A stretch of 64,000 bases of DNA from Clostridium folliculivorans. Lineage in GTDB: Bacteria > Bacillota > Clostridia > Clostridiales > Clostridiaceae. Under the pieces are notes generated by a model. That model was not told the origin of the DNA and made no database searches. It saw only the letters and a program-made list of their open reading frames with translations. The translations under genes were made by a program, and so were the position numbers. Below, piece after piece: positions 1 to 9,839 of the stretch (the first letter of the stretch is position 1; every line of letters starts with the position of its first letter). The stretch is from NCBI RefSeq assembly GCF_024341905.1, contig NZ_BQXY01000004.1:339729-403728 (forward strand), in the 5' to 3' direction.

Positions 1-1
1 A

Positions 2-304
2 ATGATAGTTCAAGATGCAGATAGATTAGATGCTGTAGGGGCTATTGGAATAGGCAGAGCTTTTGCTTATGGGGGTTTTAAAGGAAGAGAAATGTACAAT
101 CCAAATGTAAGATATGAAATGCACGATAGCTTTGAGGGTTATAAGAACAGTGAGAGTAATACTATAAATCATTTTTACGAGAAGCTTCTTCTGTTAAAAG
201 ATATGATGAATACAGAACGAGGGAAAGTACTAGCAGAGGAAAGACATAAGTTTATGCAGCTATTTTTAGATCAATTTTACAAAGAGTGGAATGGAGAGCT
301 ATAG
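2..304 (+). CDS. HD-domain phosphohydrolase, C-terminal part (gene enters from left edge)
   Basis: This is the last 100 residues of a protein resembling the YedJ/YpgQ-type HD-domain phosphohydrolases. The visible QDADRLDAVGAIGI stretch is the late metal-binding motif of that family, followed by an AFAYGG segment and a helical C-terminus. Full-length members are roughly twice this size and the upstream HD dyad is missing, so the gene is cut by the window edge and the ATG at position 2 is probably internal. The substrate is unknown; relatives act on phosphate esters, possibly nucleotides. It ends 31 nt before nrdG on the same strand, so the two could be co-transcribed. Confidence 0.75.
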   Translation: MIVQDADRLDAVGAIGIGRAFAYGGFKGREMYNPNVRYEMHDSFEGYKNSESNTINHFYEKLLLLKDMMNTERGKVLAEERHKFMQLFLDQFYKEWNGEL

Positions 305-335
305 GGCTCAAAAAAGTTGAGGTGTTGATTTAGTA

Positions 336-845
336 ATGGAAGATAAAATGATAAGACTTTCAGGTATAATACATGAAAGTTTAGTAAATGGTCCAGGAAT
401 AAGAAGAGTTTTCTTTTCTCAGGGATGTAAACATAAATGTAAGGAGTGTTTTAATCCAGAAACCCATAGCTTTGATGGTGGAGAGTTAAGAAACATGGAT
501 GAACTTATTGAGGAACTTAAGAGTAATCCAATAATAAGCGGTGTAACCTTTAGTGGTGGTGATCCTTTTGAACAAGCAGATAAGTTTTCTTATATGGCGC
601 AGAGAATAAAAGCTCTAGGCCTTAATATATGGTGCTATACAGGTTATAAGTTTGAGTACATATTAAACAACCTAAAAGATAATGAAGCTTGGGAGAAGCT
701 TATAAATAATATAGATGTATTGGTTGATGGAAGGTTTGAGATAACATTAAGAGATGAAAGTATAAAGTATAGAGGTTCATCGAATCAACGAGTTATAGAT
801 GTTAAGAGTTCACTAAGTGGTGGTGAAATCATAACTTTATATTAG
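336..845 (+). CDS. nrdG: anaerobic ribonucleoside-triphosphate reductase activating protein
   Basis: NrdG is a radical SAM enzyme that installs the glycyl radical on NrdD, allowing dNTP synthesis without oxygen. The 169-aa length is usual. The [4Fe-4S]-binding CxxxCxxC cysteines are C31, C35 and C38, and a TFSGGDPF motif follows for SAM binding. The ATG at 336 is preceded by GAGGTG (319-324). The partner nrdD is not adjacent within the window; it may lie further left or elsewhere. A hairpin (860-882) and a stronger terminator (1021-1060) follow. Confidence 0.93.
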   Translation: MEDKMIRLSGIIHESLVNGPGIRRVFFSQGCKHKCKECFNPETHSFDGGELRNMDELIEELKSNPIISGVTFSGGDPFEQADKFSYMAQRIKALGLNIWCYTGYKFEYILNNLKDNEAWEKLINNIDVLVDGRFEITLRDESIKYRGSSNQRVIDVKSSLSGGEIITLY

Positions 846-859
846 CATAACTAAATAAT

Positions 860-882
860 CTGGTCTTTACTGTAAAGACCAG
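860..882 (+). terminator. hairpin just after nrdG
   Basis: Ten-base perfect arms (860-869 and 873-882) enclose a 3-nt loop. No T-run follows, so this may be a weak terminator or an mRNA-stabilising hairpin. Confidence 0.5.
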
Positions 883-946
883 TATAAAGCTTTTATGCCG
901 ATTAAAGCTAGATAGTTCAATGCTTTCAGAAGCTTTTTATAGCTAT

Positions 947-1065
947 ACAGTAAAAAAATAAATCATATTCGCCTGCCAGAATTTCTACACATACGTTCAG
1001 AAAATGCAGATGCGCAAAAAAAAGGTTCACTGAAGAAGGTCGCTTCAGTGAACCTTTTTTACTGT
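947..1065 (+). repeat. E-type intergenic element, copy E1
   Basis: The element begins with TACAGTAAAAAA, contains a CTGCC...TGCAG stem, and ends in a terminator hairpin (1021-1057) followed by TTTTTTACTGT. The outer 11-nt arms ACAGTAAAAAA (947-957) and TTTTTTACTGT (1055-1065) are perfectly complementary. Related copies lie at 25802-25911 and 34868-34940. Confidence 0.6.
1021..1060. terminator. bidirectional terminator between nrdG and the alpha/beta hydrolase gene
   Basis: Fifteen-base arms 1021-1035 and 1043-1057 enclose a 7-nt loop. There is an A-run on the left and a T-run on the right, so it can end transcription from both converging genes. Confidence 0.85.
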
Positions 1066-1076
1066 TATATATTGTA

Positions 1077-1976
1077 TTAGCTTGACATAAACGACATCAG
1101 TTCATTTGCAAATAAATCTTCTGATTCAGCAAAAGGCATATGACCACAATTAGATATTATAGATAATTTGCTGTCCTTGATTTCATTATTAAAGGTATAG
1201 GCGTTGTCTACAGGTAGAACATTATCTTTTGCACCCCAAATTATTAAGGTTTTAGCATGTATATCCTTTAATCTATCCTTTAAGTTATCGATAGATTTAC
1301 AATTATTCAATAACTTTTGTACTGTACTACTATCCAGTTGTCTATTATAGAATAGATTTTTTTCAAAGTTGTCATAGTTGATATATTTAGGATTACTAAA
1401 ATTGAGACTATACATAGCAAGCTGAGGAAAATAAGTTAGCATACCTTCTTTTATTATAAACTTTGGAGGATTTATATGAATATGCTCTCCAAGACCAGTG
1501 CTATCTACTAGTATAAGTTTATCAATAGAATCTTGATGGTTAAGTGCCATCAATAGTGCGATGCCCCCACCCATTGAGTGGCCTAATACTGAAAATTTCT
1601 TGTATCCTAGATTATTCATTAGGTCTTTGCATAACTTAGCAACAGTATTTGTATTATAATCTAAGTCTTCTCTTTTATCTGATAATCCAAAGCCTATTAA
1701 ATCTACTGAAACTACCCTATATTTGTCTGATAGCCTTTTGGCTAAATTACTAAAATCATCGGAGGATGAGAATAATCCATGTATTAATAATATTGGTGGG
1801 TTACTTTGGTTTCCAGTGATTTTATAATTTATATTTACATTATCTATTTTTGCAATGTTATTTGGTGTTACTTCAAGAGAATTATCAATTATGAATGTTT
1901 GAAGATAATTTATGGCAAGAATTAATATAAGCGATAATATAATAATTAAACTAGCTGATTTTAGACGACGTTTCAT
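1077..1976 (-). CDS. membrane-anchored alpha/beta-fold hydrolase
   Basis: This is a 299-aa alpha/beta hydrolase. Residues 8-30 form a hydrophobic segment, so the enzyme is probably anchored with its catalytic domain outside the membrane. The oxyanion motif LLIHGLF is near residue 65, the nucleophile elbow GHSMGG places Ser134, and the likely acid and base are Asp251 (in IIWGAKDN) and His279 (in CGHMPFAE), completing the triad. The closest general types are esterases and carbon-carbon hydrolases; the substrate cannot be told from sequence. AGGAGG sits just upstream of the ATG. It is transcribed alone, opposite to its neighbours. Confidence 0.85.
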   Translation of the reverse strand: MKRRLKSASLIIILSLILILAINYLQTFIIDNSLEVTPNNIAKIDNVNINYKITGNQSNPPILLIHGLFSSSDDFSNLAKRLSDKYRVVSVDLIGFGLSDKREDLDYNTNTVAKLCKDLMNNLGYKKFSVLGHSMGGGIALLMALNHQDSIDKLILVDSTGLGEHIHINPPKFIIKEGMLTYFPQLAMYSLNFSNPKYINYDNFEKNLFYNRQLDSSTVQKLLNNCKSIDNLKDRLKDIHAKTLIIWGAKDNVLPVDNAYTFNNEIKDSKLSIISNCGHMPFAESEDLFANELMSFMSS

Positions 1977-2255
1977 TGAGTATCCTCCTGACTGATAATT
2001 AAAAGTGAAAGTTCTTATATAGGTACTATACTATATTATAGTTTATTAATACATTAAGCTCTCAGTATATAAATGTATTATAAACTAATTATACCAAATT
2101 TATATGATATAGTTAAATAATCGGCTAAGGAGGATATAAGCTTAAAAGTGGTTGGAACAAAATGTAAAGTGGTGTATGATTAGAATAACAGAACTTTTTC
2201 TGAGATGATACGTATTAATTATTATAAGTATGATAAAGAGAGGTTATAAATCAAA

Positions 2256-3083
2256 ATGGGTAGAAGATTATTTTGTGAGATTAGTCCTTTAACATATAAG
2301 ATTTCTGTAGCTAAAGAACAGAGTAAGAGATATCTTAAGTGGTGGTTTGGAGGAGAAACATATGCAAAGGAAAGAAGTAGTAGTAAGCTTCCGGTATTGC
2401 TATATTCACATAATTCACTAATAAGAAGAAAGCTTGGTAATGTTGAACAAAGATTACAAGAGAATAAGGCAGTTAACTTAATGCTGACAACTTCAAAAAT
2501 TGATGGGGTTTTAATAAAACCAGGTGAGACATTTTCCTTTTGGAAGCTTGCTGGTAGATGTACTAAATCAAAAGGGTATCTGGAAGGACTTACAATAAAT
2601 AATAGTGGGACAAGTAGTGGAGTAGGCGGAGGGATGTGTCAATTTACTAATTTGATACATTGGATGGTCCTTCATAGTGATCTTACCATTGTAGAGCATC
2701 ATCATCATAATGAATTCGATCTATTCCCAGACTACAATAGAGCACTTCCTTTTGGAACCGGTACATCTATAGTATACAACTACCTTGATTATCAAGTTAA
2801 AAATAACACTAAAAATACTTATCAAATAATAACATATACTACAGATACTCACTTATGTGGAGAGTTAAGATGTCTTCATGAGCAACAATATTCGTATCAT
2901 ATAGTTGAAAAAGAAGCGTGCTTTTCTATAGAAGGTAATGATTATTATAGGAATAACAAAGTATTTAGAAGAATAATTAATAAAATTGATGGTAACATAA
3001 TTGAAGAGAGATTACTAATAAAAAATCATTCAAAGGTCATGTATGATAGTAAGTATATAGATAAAGAATTAATTAAACGATAA
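2256..3083 (+). CDS. VanW family protein
   Basis: A 275-aa protein of the VanW family (DUF-type domain first seen beside vancomycin resistance genes; biochemical role unknown). The typical block appears at about residues 85-200: KPGETFSFW, a glycine-rich GVGGGMCQ segment, a run of histidines (EHHHHNEFDL) and the GTGTSIVYNY stretch. No signal peptide is obvious. The ATG at 2256 has AGAGAGG at 2237-2243. No van resistance genes are near it, so its presence does not indicate glycopeptide resistance. It appears monocistronic. Confidence 0.85.
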   Translation: MGRRLFCEISPLTYKISVAKEQSKRYLKWWFGGETYAKERSSSKLPVLLYSHNSLIRRKLGNVEQRLQENKAVNLMLTTSKIDGVLIKPGETFSFWKLAGRCTKSKGYLEGLTINNSGTSSGVGGGMCQFTNLIHWMVLHSDLTIVEHHHHNEFDLFPDYNRALPFGTGTSIVYNYLDYQVKNNTKNTYQIITYTTDTHLCGELRCLHEQQYSYHIVEKEACFSIEGNDYYRNNKVFRRIINKIDGNIIEERLLIKNHSKVMYDSKYIDKELIKR

Positions 3084-3253
3084 AATTATTTTATATTAAT
3101 ATATGCTGTGGCTATCTATAATTATCTATTTATGGTATATTATTAAGTAATAATGATTCAATATAGATAATTATAATAATTCTAATTATAATTAAGGAAG
3201 AAAATTTTGTATTAAAAAAATAAGATTATTATCAAGAAAGAGGTGTATAAGTA

Positions 3254-4738
3254 ATGAATATTGGATTTAAAAAATTTGGATGCACTGATGGAGAGGCAGC
3301 TATAATTTCTCTTTTTGAAGATAGATTACAGACTCCTAATAGTGATGTAAATACTATATTAGAATATGCTAAAAACAAAGGAAGCTTTTTAGGAAAATTC
3401 GGTGAAATATATAATTTCGTCAGAACTATAGATGGTAAAACTCAGGATATGGTTTTAGTTGGTCTTGGCAAAGAAGAGGATATCGATGGAGAAAAAATTA
3501 GAAGAGCTGTAGGGAAAGCTTTAAAAAAGGCTACAGAACTAAAAAATAAAAAAATATTCATGAGACTTATAGATACAGATAAGGTTGAATTAAACTTAGT
3601 TGTAAAAGCTATGGTTGAGGGTGCTGGGCTAAGCTCATATAAATTTAATAAGTACAAGAGTGAAAAGAATGATGATAAAGACCAAAGAGAATTCGAATTC
3701 TCAATTGGAAGTCCAAACATAGATGATATTAAAGCATTAGATGTAGATAAATTTATAGGAGAAGCTAAGATACTTGTAGAAACAACAATATTAGCAAGAG
3801 ATCTTGTAAATGAGCCTGCAAACACAATTTATCCTGAAACTTTAGCTGAAGAAGCTGTAAAGGCTGGGGTTAAATATGGATTTGAGACTGAGGTTCTTGA
3901 AAAAGAACAAATATGTGATTTGAAAATGGATGCTTTTTTATCTGTAGCTAGAGGTTCAAAGAAAAAGCCAAGACTTATTGTAATGAGATATTTCGGAAAT
4001 GATCAAAATAAAAATGATATTCTTGGACTAGTTGGAAAAGGACTAACTTATGATTCAGGTGGATACTCATTAAAACCAAATGATGGAATGGTGACAATGA
4101 AGTCAGATATGGGCGGTGCTGCTGCAGTTATAGGCGCAATAAGTGCAATAGCAAAACTTAAGCTTAAAATTAATGTAATTGCTGTGGTAGCTGCATGTGA
4201 AAATATGATTTCTGGAAAAGCTTATAAACCTGGTGATATAATTGGGTCTATGGCTGGAAAAACAATAGAAGTTTTAAATACTGATGCAGAAGGAAGACTA
4301 ACTTTAGCTGATGCAGTTACTTATATAATAAGAAAAGAAAATGTAACTGAAGTTATAGATTTAGCAACTCTTACTGGGGCTGCTTTAGTAGCCCTTGGGA
4401 CTACAACCACTGCAGTTGTAACTAATAATGATAGTTTCTATGAAGAACTAGTTAAAGCTTCTAAGGTATCAGGAGAGAAGGTTTGGCAACTGCCTGCATT
4501 TGATGACTATAAAAAATTGATAAAGTCTGATATTGCTGATCTTAAGAATATAGGGGGAAGAAATGCAGGAACAATAACTGCAGGCCTTTTCATAGGAGAA
4601 TTCGTGGAAGATAAGCCATGGCTTCATCTTGATATAGCAGGAACTGCATGGACTGATGCTGCAGATGATTACTCTATTAAGGGTGGAACTGGTGCTGGAG
4701 TAAGAACACTATTTGAATTAGCAAAGGCTAGGGCTTAG
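3254..4738 (+). CDS. pepA: leucyl aminopeptidase (peptidase M17)
   Basis: Cytosolic two-metal aminopeptidase removing N-terminal residues from peptides. At 494 aa it is full length, with the variable N-terminal domain followed by the M17 catalytic domain. Visible metal and active-site motifs are [26 protein letters not shown] and [12 protein letters not shown] (N342-D353), which holds the catalytic Arg348. The ATG has an AAAGAGG-type site just upstream. A strong terminator follows directly, so it is probably a single-gene transcript. Confidence 0.95.
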   Translation: MNIGFKKFGCTDGEAAIISLFEDRLQTPNSDVNTILEYAKNKGSFLGKFGEIYNFVRTIDGKTQDMVLVGLGKEEDIDGEKIRRAVGKALKKATELKNKKIFMRLIDTDKVELNLVVKAMVEGAGLSSYKFNKYKSEKNDDKDQREFEFSIGSPNIDDIKALDVDKFIGEAKILVETTILARDLVNEPANTIYPETLAEEAVKAGVKYGFETEVLEKEQICDLKMDAFLSVARGSKKKPRLIVMRYFGNDQNKNDILGLVGKGLTYDSGGYSLKPNDGMVTMKSDMGGAAAVIGAISAIAKLKLKINVIAVVAACENMISGKAYKPGDIIGSMAGKTIEVLNTDAEGRLTLADAVTYIIRKENVTEVIDLATLTGAALVALGTTTTAVVTNNDSFYEELVKASKVSGEKVWQLPAFDDYKKLIKSDIADLKNIGGRNAGTITAGLFIGEFVEDKPWLHLDIAGTAWTDAADDYSIKGGTGAGVRTLFELAKARA

Positions 4739-4760
4739 TAAAAAAGGTGTAAAATGTAAA

Positions 4761-4797
4761 AAACTCGCTGAAGTTATCTTCTTCAACGAGTTTTTTA
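4761..4797 (+). terminator. pepA terminator
   Basis: Hairpin with arms 4761-4773 and 4781-4793 (one internal mismatch) followed by a T-run. The stem sequence CTCGCTGAAG resembles the hairpin of repeat copy E2 (25883-25907). Confidence 0.85.
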
Positions 4798-4897
4798 TAT
4801 GAGCGTATTTGTATAATTATTTTTGTGTATTTGTGCATTTGTGCATTTGCAGAATTACCTTGGTAGTTAATATTAATTAATTTTACTTTATTGGTAT

Positions 4898-6043
4898 TTA
4901 ATTATCTTCTCTGTTTTTGTCTTTTTCATTTGAATGTTCAGTTTTTTTTACCTCTTGATCTGAATCCTTAGTTTCTTTCTTTTCACTGGATACTTTTTTT
5001 TCGCTATCTTCTTTTTTCTTCACCTCAGTAGTGGAACTTTCCTTGGTATTAGTTGTTTTTTTAGCTGCTGCAGTAGGTGCTTGAGTAGCTGAAGTAGAAC
5101 CAATTGCTACATTGGAGGATCCTTCAGTGTTTGCACTACTATTTGAAGATTCTGATTCTGTAGATGGTTCAGTAGTTACTTTATCATCTGAATTAGGTTC
5201 TTTAGAGGTAGCATCAGATCCTTTACCTACTTTTGCCTGATGTACAACTAATTGTTTATTTGCTTTAGCTGTTTCAAGAGCAGTTTGTTTTTGTGTAAAT
5301 GCTTCATTAGCTACATTTAATGTTTCCTGAGCTTTAGCTATTGCACTAGAATCACCAGATTTAGTAGCATCCTTTAGAGCTTTGTTAGCTTCATTTACTT
5401 GCTTTCTAGCAGTGTTAAGATCATGTATAGCAGATACCATTTGCTTAACTGCTTCTTTCTTTTGCTTTTGCATTTCAACTACTGCAGATAACTTATCTTG
5501 TTCTTCTTGAGGAAGCTGGTCTTTTATTGAATCAAGAATTTCAATAGAATCTGTATTAGTATTTTCAATAGATTTAGTTGTTGAATCAATTGCAGCTATT
5601 TCTTTGTCTAGTTCTGATGTACTACCAGCGGTAGTAGTATTGTCAGAAGTTGTAGTATCTGAATCAGTAATAGGTTTGCTAACATTAGTATCAGTAATAA
5701 TTTTAGCTGTCTCTGTTTGGGTTTGTGAAGTTGCATATTCTAAACCTTCTAGAGCTATTGGAACTAGGTTTTTCTTATCTTTTTCTACTAGTGTTTGTAT
5801 TTCCCCTAGTCTTTCTTTTTGAATTTCTAGTAATTTTTCTATTTTTTTATTAGGATCTTTCGTGAATCTTAGTTGGATATTTTCTATAGCCTTATCTAAA
5901 GGATAGAATATGCTGTTTGGTGTTAATCCAGCGTAAGATTTGTAATCCGTAGTCTTGTTAGTTGTAGTATCTGCTGCAAAAGCTGGAACAGAAAACGATA
6001 ATGAAAACATTAATGATAATGCTAAGACATATTTTTTCTTCAT
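4898..6043 (-). CDS. secreted DUF5667-domain protein with low-complexity tail
   Basis: A 381-aa exported protein. The ATG at 6043 is chosen because GAGGAGG lies 6-7 nt upstream; a TTG 24 nt earlier would place the ribosome site inside the coding sequence. Residues 1-23 form a signal peptide ending in AFA. Residues about 35-95 match DUF5667 (AGLTPNSIFYPLDKAIENI, then a KDPNKKIEKLLEIQKERL helix). A long helical region (about 165-260) and a Ser/Thr/Lys/Glu-rich disordered tail follow. It probably sits at the cell surface; its function is unknown. It diverges from sigI-rsgI. Confidence 0.8.
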   Translation of the reverse strand: MKKKYVLALSLMFSLSFSVPAFAADTTTNKTTDYKSYAGLTPNSIFYPLDKAIENIQLRFTKDPNKKIEKLLEIQKERLGEIQTLVEKDKKNLVPIALEGLEYATSQTQTETAKIITDTNVSKPITDSDTTTSDNTTTAGSTSELDKEIAAIDSTTKSIENTNTDSIEILDSIKDQLPQEEQDKLSAVVEMQKQKKEAVKQMVSAIHDLNTARKQVNEANKALKDATKSGDSSAIAKAQETLNVANEAFTQKQTALETAKANKQLVVHQAKVGKGSDATSKEPNSDDKVTTEPSTESESSNSSANTEGSSNVAIGSTSATQAPTAAAKKTTNTKESSTTEVKKKEDSEKKVSSEKKETKDSDQEVKKTEHSNEKDKNREDN

Positions 6044-6443
6044 GAGTAATCCTCCTCGTAATTTCAAATTAATATTATTTAAGACTAAGTTCTGATATAA
6101 TCAATGTTTTGCTAGCAATTAGCCTTGCATATTAATCTACGACATATAAAAAAGCTTTAGGGGGGTAAGTAATTGCCCCCTTAAAAATCAAAGTTACTAC
6201 GTATAAGCAAGTATAGAACTCTTGAAATTAGAGAATATTTATTTTAGTATTATTGAATTGTGAAGTTGAAATTTACAAGTAATTTAAATTAATAGGCTAT
6301 AATATTATAGGGCGTCTAGTTCATGTGGTAATTGATATTATTTTGAAAATACTCGTAAATTATTATATTTGAAAGAGTATCAATTAAACTTTCATATAGG
6401 AGCTCTTTAAAAACTATGAACTCAAGCAGGATGGTGAAAAACT
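6044..6443. other. divergent intergenic region between DUF5667 gene and sigI
   Basis: The region must hold the promoters of both divergent genes. A G/C-run hairpin lies at 6153-6186 (GGGGG pairing with CCCCC at 6176-6180). The C-run followed about 20 nt later by CGTA (6200-6203) loosely resembles the C-rich -35 elements described for SigI-type promoters; this is speculative. No coding potential was seen. Confidence 0.4.
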
Positions 6444-7115
6444 ATGAAGGAAGAGTTTTTGATTGAAGATAAGAATAAATTTATAGAAGAAAACTTAGGT
6501 TTCGTATATAAAACTGCTTCTTTTATATGTAAAAAGCAGTTAGATAGGAGAAACGACGAGGAGTTCAGTATAGCCATAGAGGCTTTTAATAAAGCATGCG
6601 ATAATTTTTCTAAAGAAAAAGGAAATTTCTTTTCTTATGCTAAAATAGTAATGCGAAATTCATTAATTGATTTTTTTAGAAATTCTAAAAATGTGCCTAT
6701 TTTATATTTTGAAGAAGAAGAAGGCATGAAAGATATAGATAATACAATATCATTGGATAAATATGATAGAGAACAAGAGCAAAAAAGTAGATTAGAAGAG
6801 ATAAATATATATAAAGAGAAGTTGGAAGAATTTAAAATAAACTTCTATGAGCTTTCAAAAAGTTCGCCTAGCCATAATGATACTAGAGAAGATGTACTTA
6901 ATGTAGCATTACTATGCTCTAGAAATAAAGAAATAATGAATATCTTATACGAAACAAAAAAGTTACCTATAGTACAAATTATTGAACTTACGGGTAGGAA
7001 TAGGAAGTTTATAGAAAAGTGGAGAAAATATATGATATCATTAATAATTCTACTTTCTAGTAATGAATACATATATCTCAAATCGTATTTAAATATAAGA
7101 AGGAAGGAGCAGTAG
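6444..7115 (+). CDS. sigI: RNA polymerase sigma factor, SigI family
   Basis: A 223-aa sigma-70-family protein with the SigI layout: a region-2-like N-terminal domain (about 5-80, including NFFSYAKIVMRNSLIDFFR) and a C-terminal helix-turn-helix-like region (about 165-215, PIVQIIELTGRNRKFIEKWRKY). SigI factors respond to heat or cell-envelope and polysaccharide signals. The next gene starts 4 nt after the stop and encodes the cognate RsgI, supporting the assignment and co-transcription. Confidence 0.88.
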   Translation: MKEEFLIEDKNKFIEENLGFVYKTASFICKKQLDRRNDEEFSIAIEAFNKACDNFSKEKGNFFSYAKIVMRNSLIDFFRNSKNVPILYFEEEEGMKDIDNTISLDKYDREQEQKSRLEEINIYKEKLEEFKINFYELSKSSPSHNDTREDVLNVALLCSRNKEIMNILYETKKLPIVQIIELTGRNRKFIEKWRKYMISLIILLSSNEYIYLKSYLNIRRKEQ

Positions 7116-7119
7116 TGTA

Positions 7120-8001
7120 ATGAAAAAGAATGGAGTAGTTGTTGAAACAAAAGGAAGTAAAGTTATATTGCTAACTGAGACTGGAGAGTTTGCACTTGTA
7201 AAGGCTTCTAATATTTTACCTATAAAAGGTGAAGTGTACGAAGGTAATATTGTTAGCAGTCAGAACACAATAAAAAGACTTGCAGTTCTAGCTGCAACCT
7301 TCTTAATGATATTTACATTTGGCATAATAGATTATTATAATCCTGTAAAGGCAGTTGAATTAGATGCAAAATCAAAGATATTAATACAAGCTAATCGTTG
7401 GAATAGAGTTGTTAAAGTTAAAGTAGATGATGCGGATTTTAAAGTTGTGGTGAATAAGATCAAGGTTAATAATATGATTTTAGCTGATGCGGTGAAAGAG
7501 ATTGTAAGTGAAGCTAAGAACGAGAGGCTAATAGATTCCTATTCGGATATAAATATAACACCAGTTAAGGGTAAGGTTGATATAGCAGAAGTTACTGAAG
7601 ATATCGATAAATTGAAGAAACTCGAGATAAGAGAAGATACTAGTAAGCAAAAAGATGAACAAAAGAATCAGAATGATAGCAACAATAATTTAAATAAAGG
7701 CAACAATTCTATAGATAATACAAATGATAATAAAGAAAGTAAACCGTCAACTGACGAAAATAAAAAATCTACTAACGAAGTTGATAAGAGTAATAATATA
7801 AATACTAATGACAATAGAAAAAATAATAGTAATAATAAAAGCAATAATTCGAGTCAATTAGATAAGGAAGTAAAACAAAATAACGGAAACTCAGATAACA
7901 AAACTAGTAAGAATACAAATGAAAATAAAACCAACAGTAATGACAATAAAAATAAAGAAGAAAATAATAAAGATCATTTTAAAATAAATGGAAATAAATA
8001 A
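7120..8001 (+). CDS. rsgI: anti-sigma-I factor RsgI-like membrane protein
   Basis: A 293-aa protein with an N-terminal cytoplasmic RsgI anti-sigma domain (about 1-50), one transmembrane helix (about 52-71), an extracellular domain (about 75-165) and a long Asn/Lys/Ser-rich tail from about 175 to the end. It should hold SigI at the membrane until an external signal arrives. In cellulolytic clostridia the RsgI C-terminus often carries carbohydrate-sensing modules; here there is only low-complexity sequence, so the signal is not evident. It is translationally close to sigI (4-nt gap). Confidence 0.85.
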   Translation: MKKNGVVVETKGSKVILLTETGEFALVKASNILPIKGEVYEGNIVSSQNTIKRLAVLAATFLMIFTFGIIDYYNPVKAVELDAKSKILIQANRWNRVVKVKVDDADFKVVVNKIKVNNMILADAVKEIVSEAKNERLIDSYSDINITPVKGKVDIAEVTEDIDKLKKLEIREDTSKQKDEQKNQNDSNNNLNKGNNSIDNTNDNKESKPSTDENKKSTNEVDKSNNINTNDNRKNNSNNKSNNSSQLDKEVKQNNGNSDNKTSKNTNENKTNSNDNKNKEENNKDHFKINGNK

Positions 8002-8042
8002 GTATAATACCCAGCAGAAATCCTGCTGGGTATTATACTTAT
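8000..8042 (+). terminator. sigI-rsgI terminator
   Basis: An 18-bp perfect stem (8000-8017 with 8023-8040) and a 5-nt loop. The arm starts in the stop codon. It is unusually long, and T-rich on the 3' side. Confidence 0.8.
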
Positions 8043-8122
8043 CATAAACTTCATAATGAAATTTGTTTTTTTAGCTCATTTCTCACAATCCAGAATTGAG
8101 CTTGTAGTCATAATTGTTTGTA

Positions 8123-9514
8123 TTAAAAATCCGCTTGCCCTGTAGTTCTTGGGAAAGGAATTACGTCTCTTATATTTGACATGCCAGTGATGTACATTAT
8201 TAATCTTTCAAATCCTAAACCAAAACCTGAGTGGACAGTTTCACCATATTTTCTTAGTTCAAGATACCACCAATAATCCTCTTTGTTAAGACCAAGTTCT
8301 TCAAGTCTTGCCTCAAGCATTGAAAGCCTTTCTTCTCTCTGGCTTCCCCCTATGATTTCGCCGATACCAGGAACTAGACAGTCCATTGCAGCAACTGTTT
8401 TTCCATCTTCGTTTAATCTCATATAGAAAGCTTTGATTTCTTTAGGGTAATTAGTTACAAATACAGGTTTTTTGAATATTTCTTCAGTTAAATATCTTTC
8501 ATGCTCAGTTTGTAGGTCTATACCCCATTCAACAGGATAATCAAACACTTTTCCTGAGTTCTTAAGTAATTCAACTGCTTCAGTATAAGTAACTTTTCCG
8601 AAGTCAGAACTGATTATATGATCTAGTCTATCTTTTAATCCTTTATCGATGAATTGGTTAAAGAAGTCAATTTCTTCGGGACATTCATCCATAACATATT
8701 TTATAACATATTTAAGCATTTGTTCTGCTAATTCCATGTCATCTTCAAGATTAGCAAAAGCCATTTCAGGTTCTATCATCCAGAACTCAGCAGCATGTCT
8801 TGCTGTATTTGAGTTTTCTGCTCTAAATGTAGGTCCAAAGGTATATATATTTCTGAAAGCTAAGGCATAAGATTCGCCATTTAGCTGACCTGACACGGTA
8901 AGATTAGCTTCTTTTCCGAAAAAGTCCTCACTGAAATCTATACTTCCTTCCTCAGTTTTTGGGATGTTGTTTAAATCCATAGTAGTTAATTTAAACATTT
9001 CTCCAGCGCCTTCACAATCACTGCCAGTTATTATTGGAGTGTGAACATAGACAAAGCTTTGATCTTGGAAGAACTTATGTATTGCATAAGCAGCTACAGA
9101 ACGAACTCTGAATACAGCTGAAAAAGCATTACTTCTAGGTCTCAAATGAGCTATTGTTCTTAAATATTCAAAAGTATGTCTCTTTTTTTGCAAAGGATAA
9201 TCAGAAGAAGACATTCCCTCTATGATTACCTCCTCGGCTTGTATTTCAAAAGGTTGTTTTGCATCAGGTGTTGGTACTAATTTACCTACAACTGAAATTG
9301 ATGAACTTATTGGTAATTTAGATACATCCTTGAAGTTTGAAATCTTATTATCAAATACCACTTGAACATTTTTGAAGAATGAGCCATCATTAACTTCTAT
9401 AAACCCAAAAGCATTTGATGCTCTTAATGTTCTTATCCAACCTGAAATTTTTACACTTTTTTCAATATGCTCTTCTGTGTTTCTATATAGAGCTCTAACT
9501 AATGTAGTGTTCAT
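8123..9514 (-). CDS. asnS: asparaginyl-tRNA synthetase
   Basis: Class IIb aminoacyl-tRNA synthetase charging tRNA-Asn. At 463 aa it is full length. The N-terminal OB fold (about 15-110, [19 protein letters not shown]) binds the anticodon. The catalytic domain has motif 2 ([19 protein letters not shown]) and motif 3 ([15 protein letters not shown]). The ATG at 9514 has a GAGGTC site. Expression is probably controlled by the T-box leader upstream (9593-9754). A direct asnS suggests tRNA-Asn is charged directly rather than only by transamidation. Confidence 0.96.
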   Translation of the reverse strand: MNTTLVRALYRNTEEHIEKSVKISGWIRTLRASNAFGFIEVNDGSFFKNVQVVFDNKISNFKDVSKLPISSSISVVGKLVPTPDAKQPFEIQAEEVIIEGMSSSDYPLQKKRHTFEYLRTIAHLRPRSNAFSAVFRVRSVAAYAIHKFFQDQSFVYVHTPIITGSDCEGAGEMFKLTTMDLNNIPKTEEGSIDFSEDFFGKEANLTVSGQLNGESYALAFRNIYTFGPTFRAENSNTARHAAEFWMIEPEMAFANLEDDMELAEQMLKYVIKYVMDECPEEIDFFNQFIDKGLKDRLDHIISSDFGKVTYTEAVELLKNSGKVFDYPVEWGIDLQTEHERYLTEEIFKKPVFVTNYPKEIKAFYMRLNEDGKTVAAMDCLVPGIGEIIGGSQREERLSMLEARLEELGLNKEDYWWYLELRKYGETVHSGFGLGFERLIMYITGMSNIRDVIPFPRTTGQADF

Positions 9515-9592
9515 TATATGACCTCACTTTCTAATTATATTATTTACGTTTCTAATGTATTTTATAGGTATAGTTTACATTTAAGACTAAAA

Positions 9593-9754
9593 TAAAAAAA
9601 CCTATCAATCCATAAGTATGGACGAAAGGCTATATTTCCACGGTACCATCTAATTTGTCATAATAGATGACTTTGCATACAGCACAATAGTGCTTTTAAT
9701 ATAACGGTTTTAACCGGTTAAGCCTAGTAAATTTAACACTTTAACCCTTAAATA
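9593..9754 (-). promoter_or_regulatory. T-box riboswitch leader of asnS
   Basis: Reading the minus strand, the T-box core AGATGGTACCGTGG (9651 to 9638) is followed by the typical AATATAGCCTTTCGTCC and an intrinsic terminator (arms 9618-9629 and 9601-9613, then seven Ts at 9600-9594). This matches the antiterminator/terminator layout of T-box leaders that sense uncharged tRNA. The transcribed part before the T-box is only about 100 nt, short for a standard stem I. I could not fix the specifier codon, although AAC occurs in the region. Confidence 0.85.
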
Positions 9755-9760
9755 ATATTT

Positions 9761-9789
9761 ATTTTACACTAATAGTTTAATAAATGCAA
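9761..9789 (-). promoter_or_regulatory. predicted promoter of asnS leader
   Basis: On the minus strand TTGCAT (9789-9784), a 17-nt spacer and TAAAAT (9766-9761) form a good vegetative promoter, placing the start near 9754. Confidence 0.6.
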
Positions 9790-9839
9790 TTATTCCCTCA
9801 TAAAATATAGAGATATATTGATATTTAAGAGGAAAGCTT

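Noticed and set aside
2256..3083. Glycopeptide resistance determinant (VanW)
   Set aside because: VanW-family proteins are widespread in clostridia; no vanH, vanA/B, vanX or regulators are present nearby.
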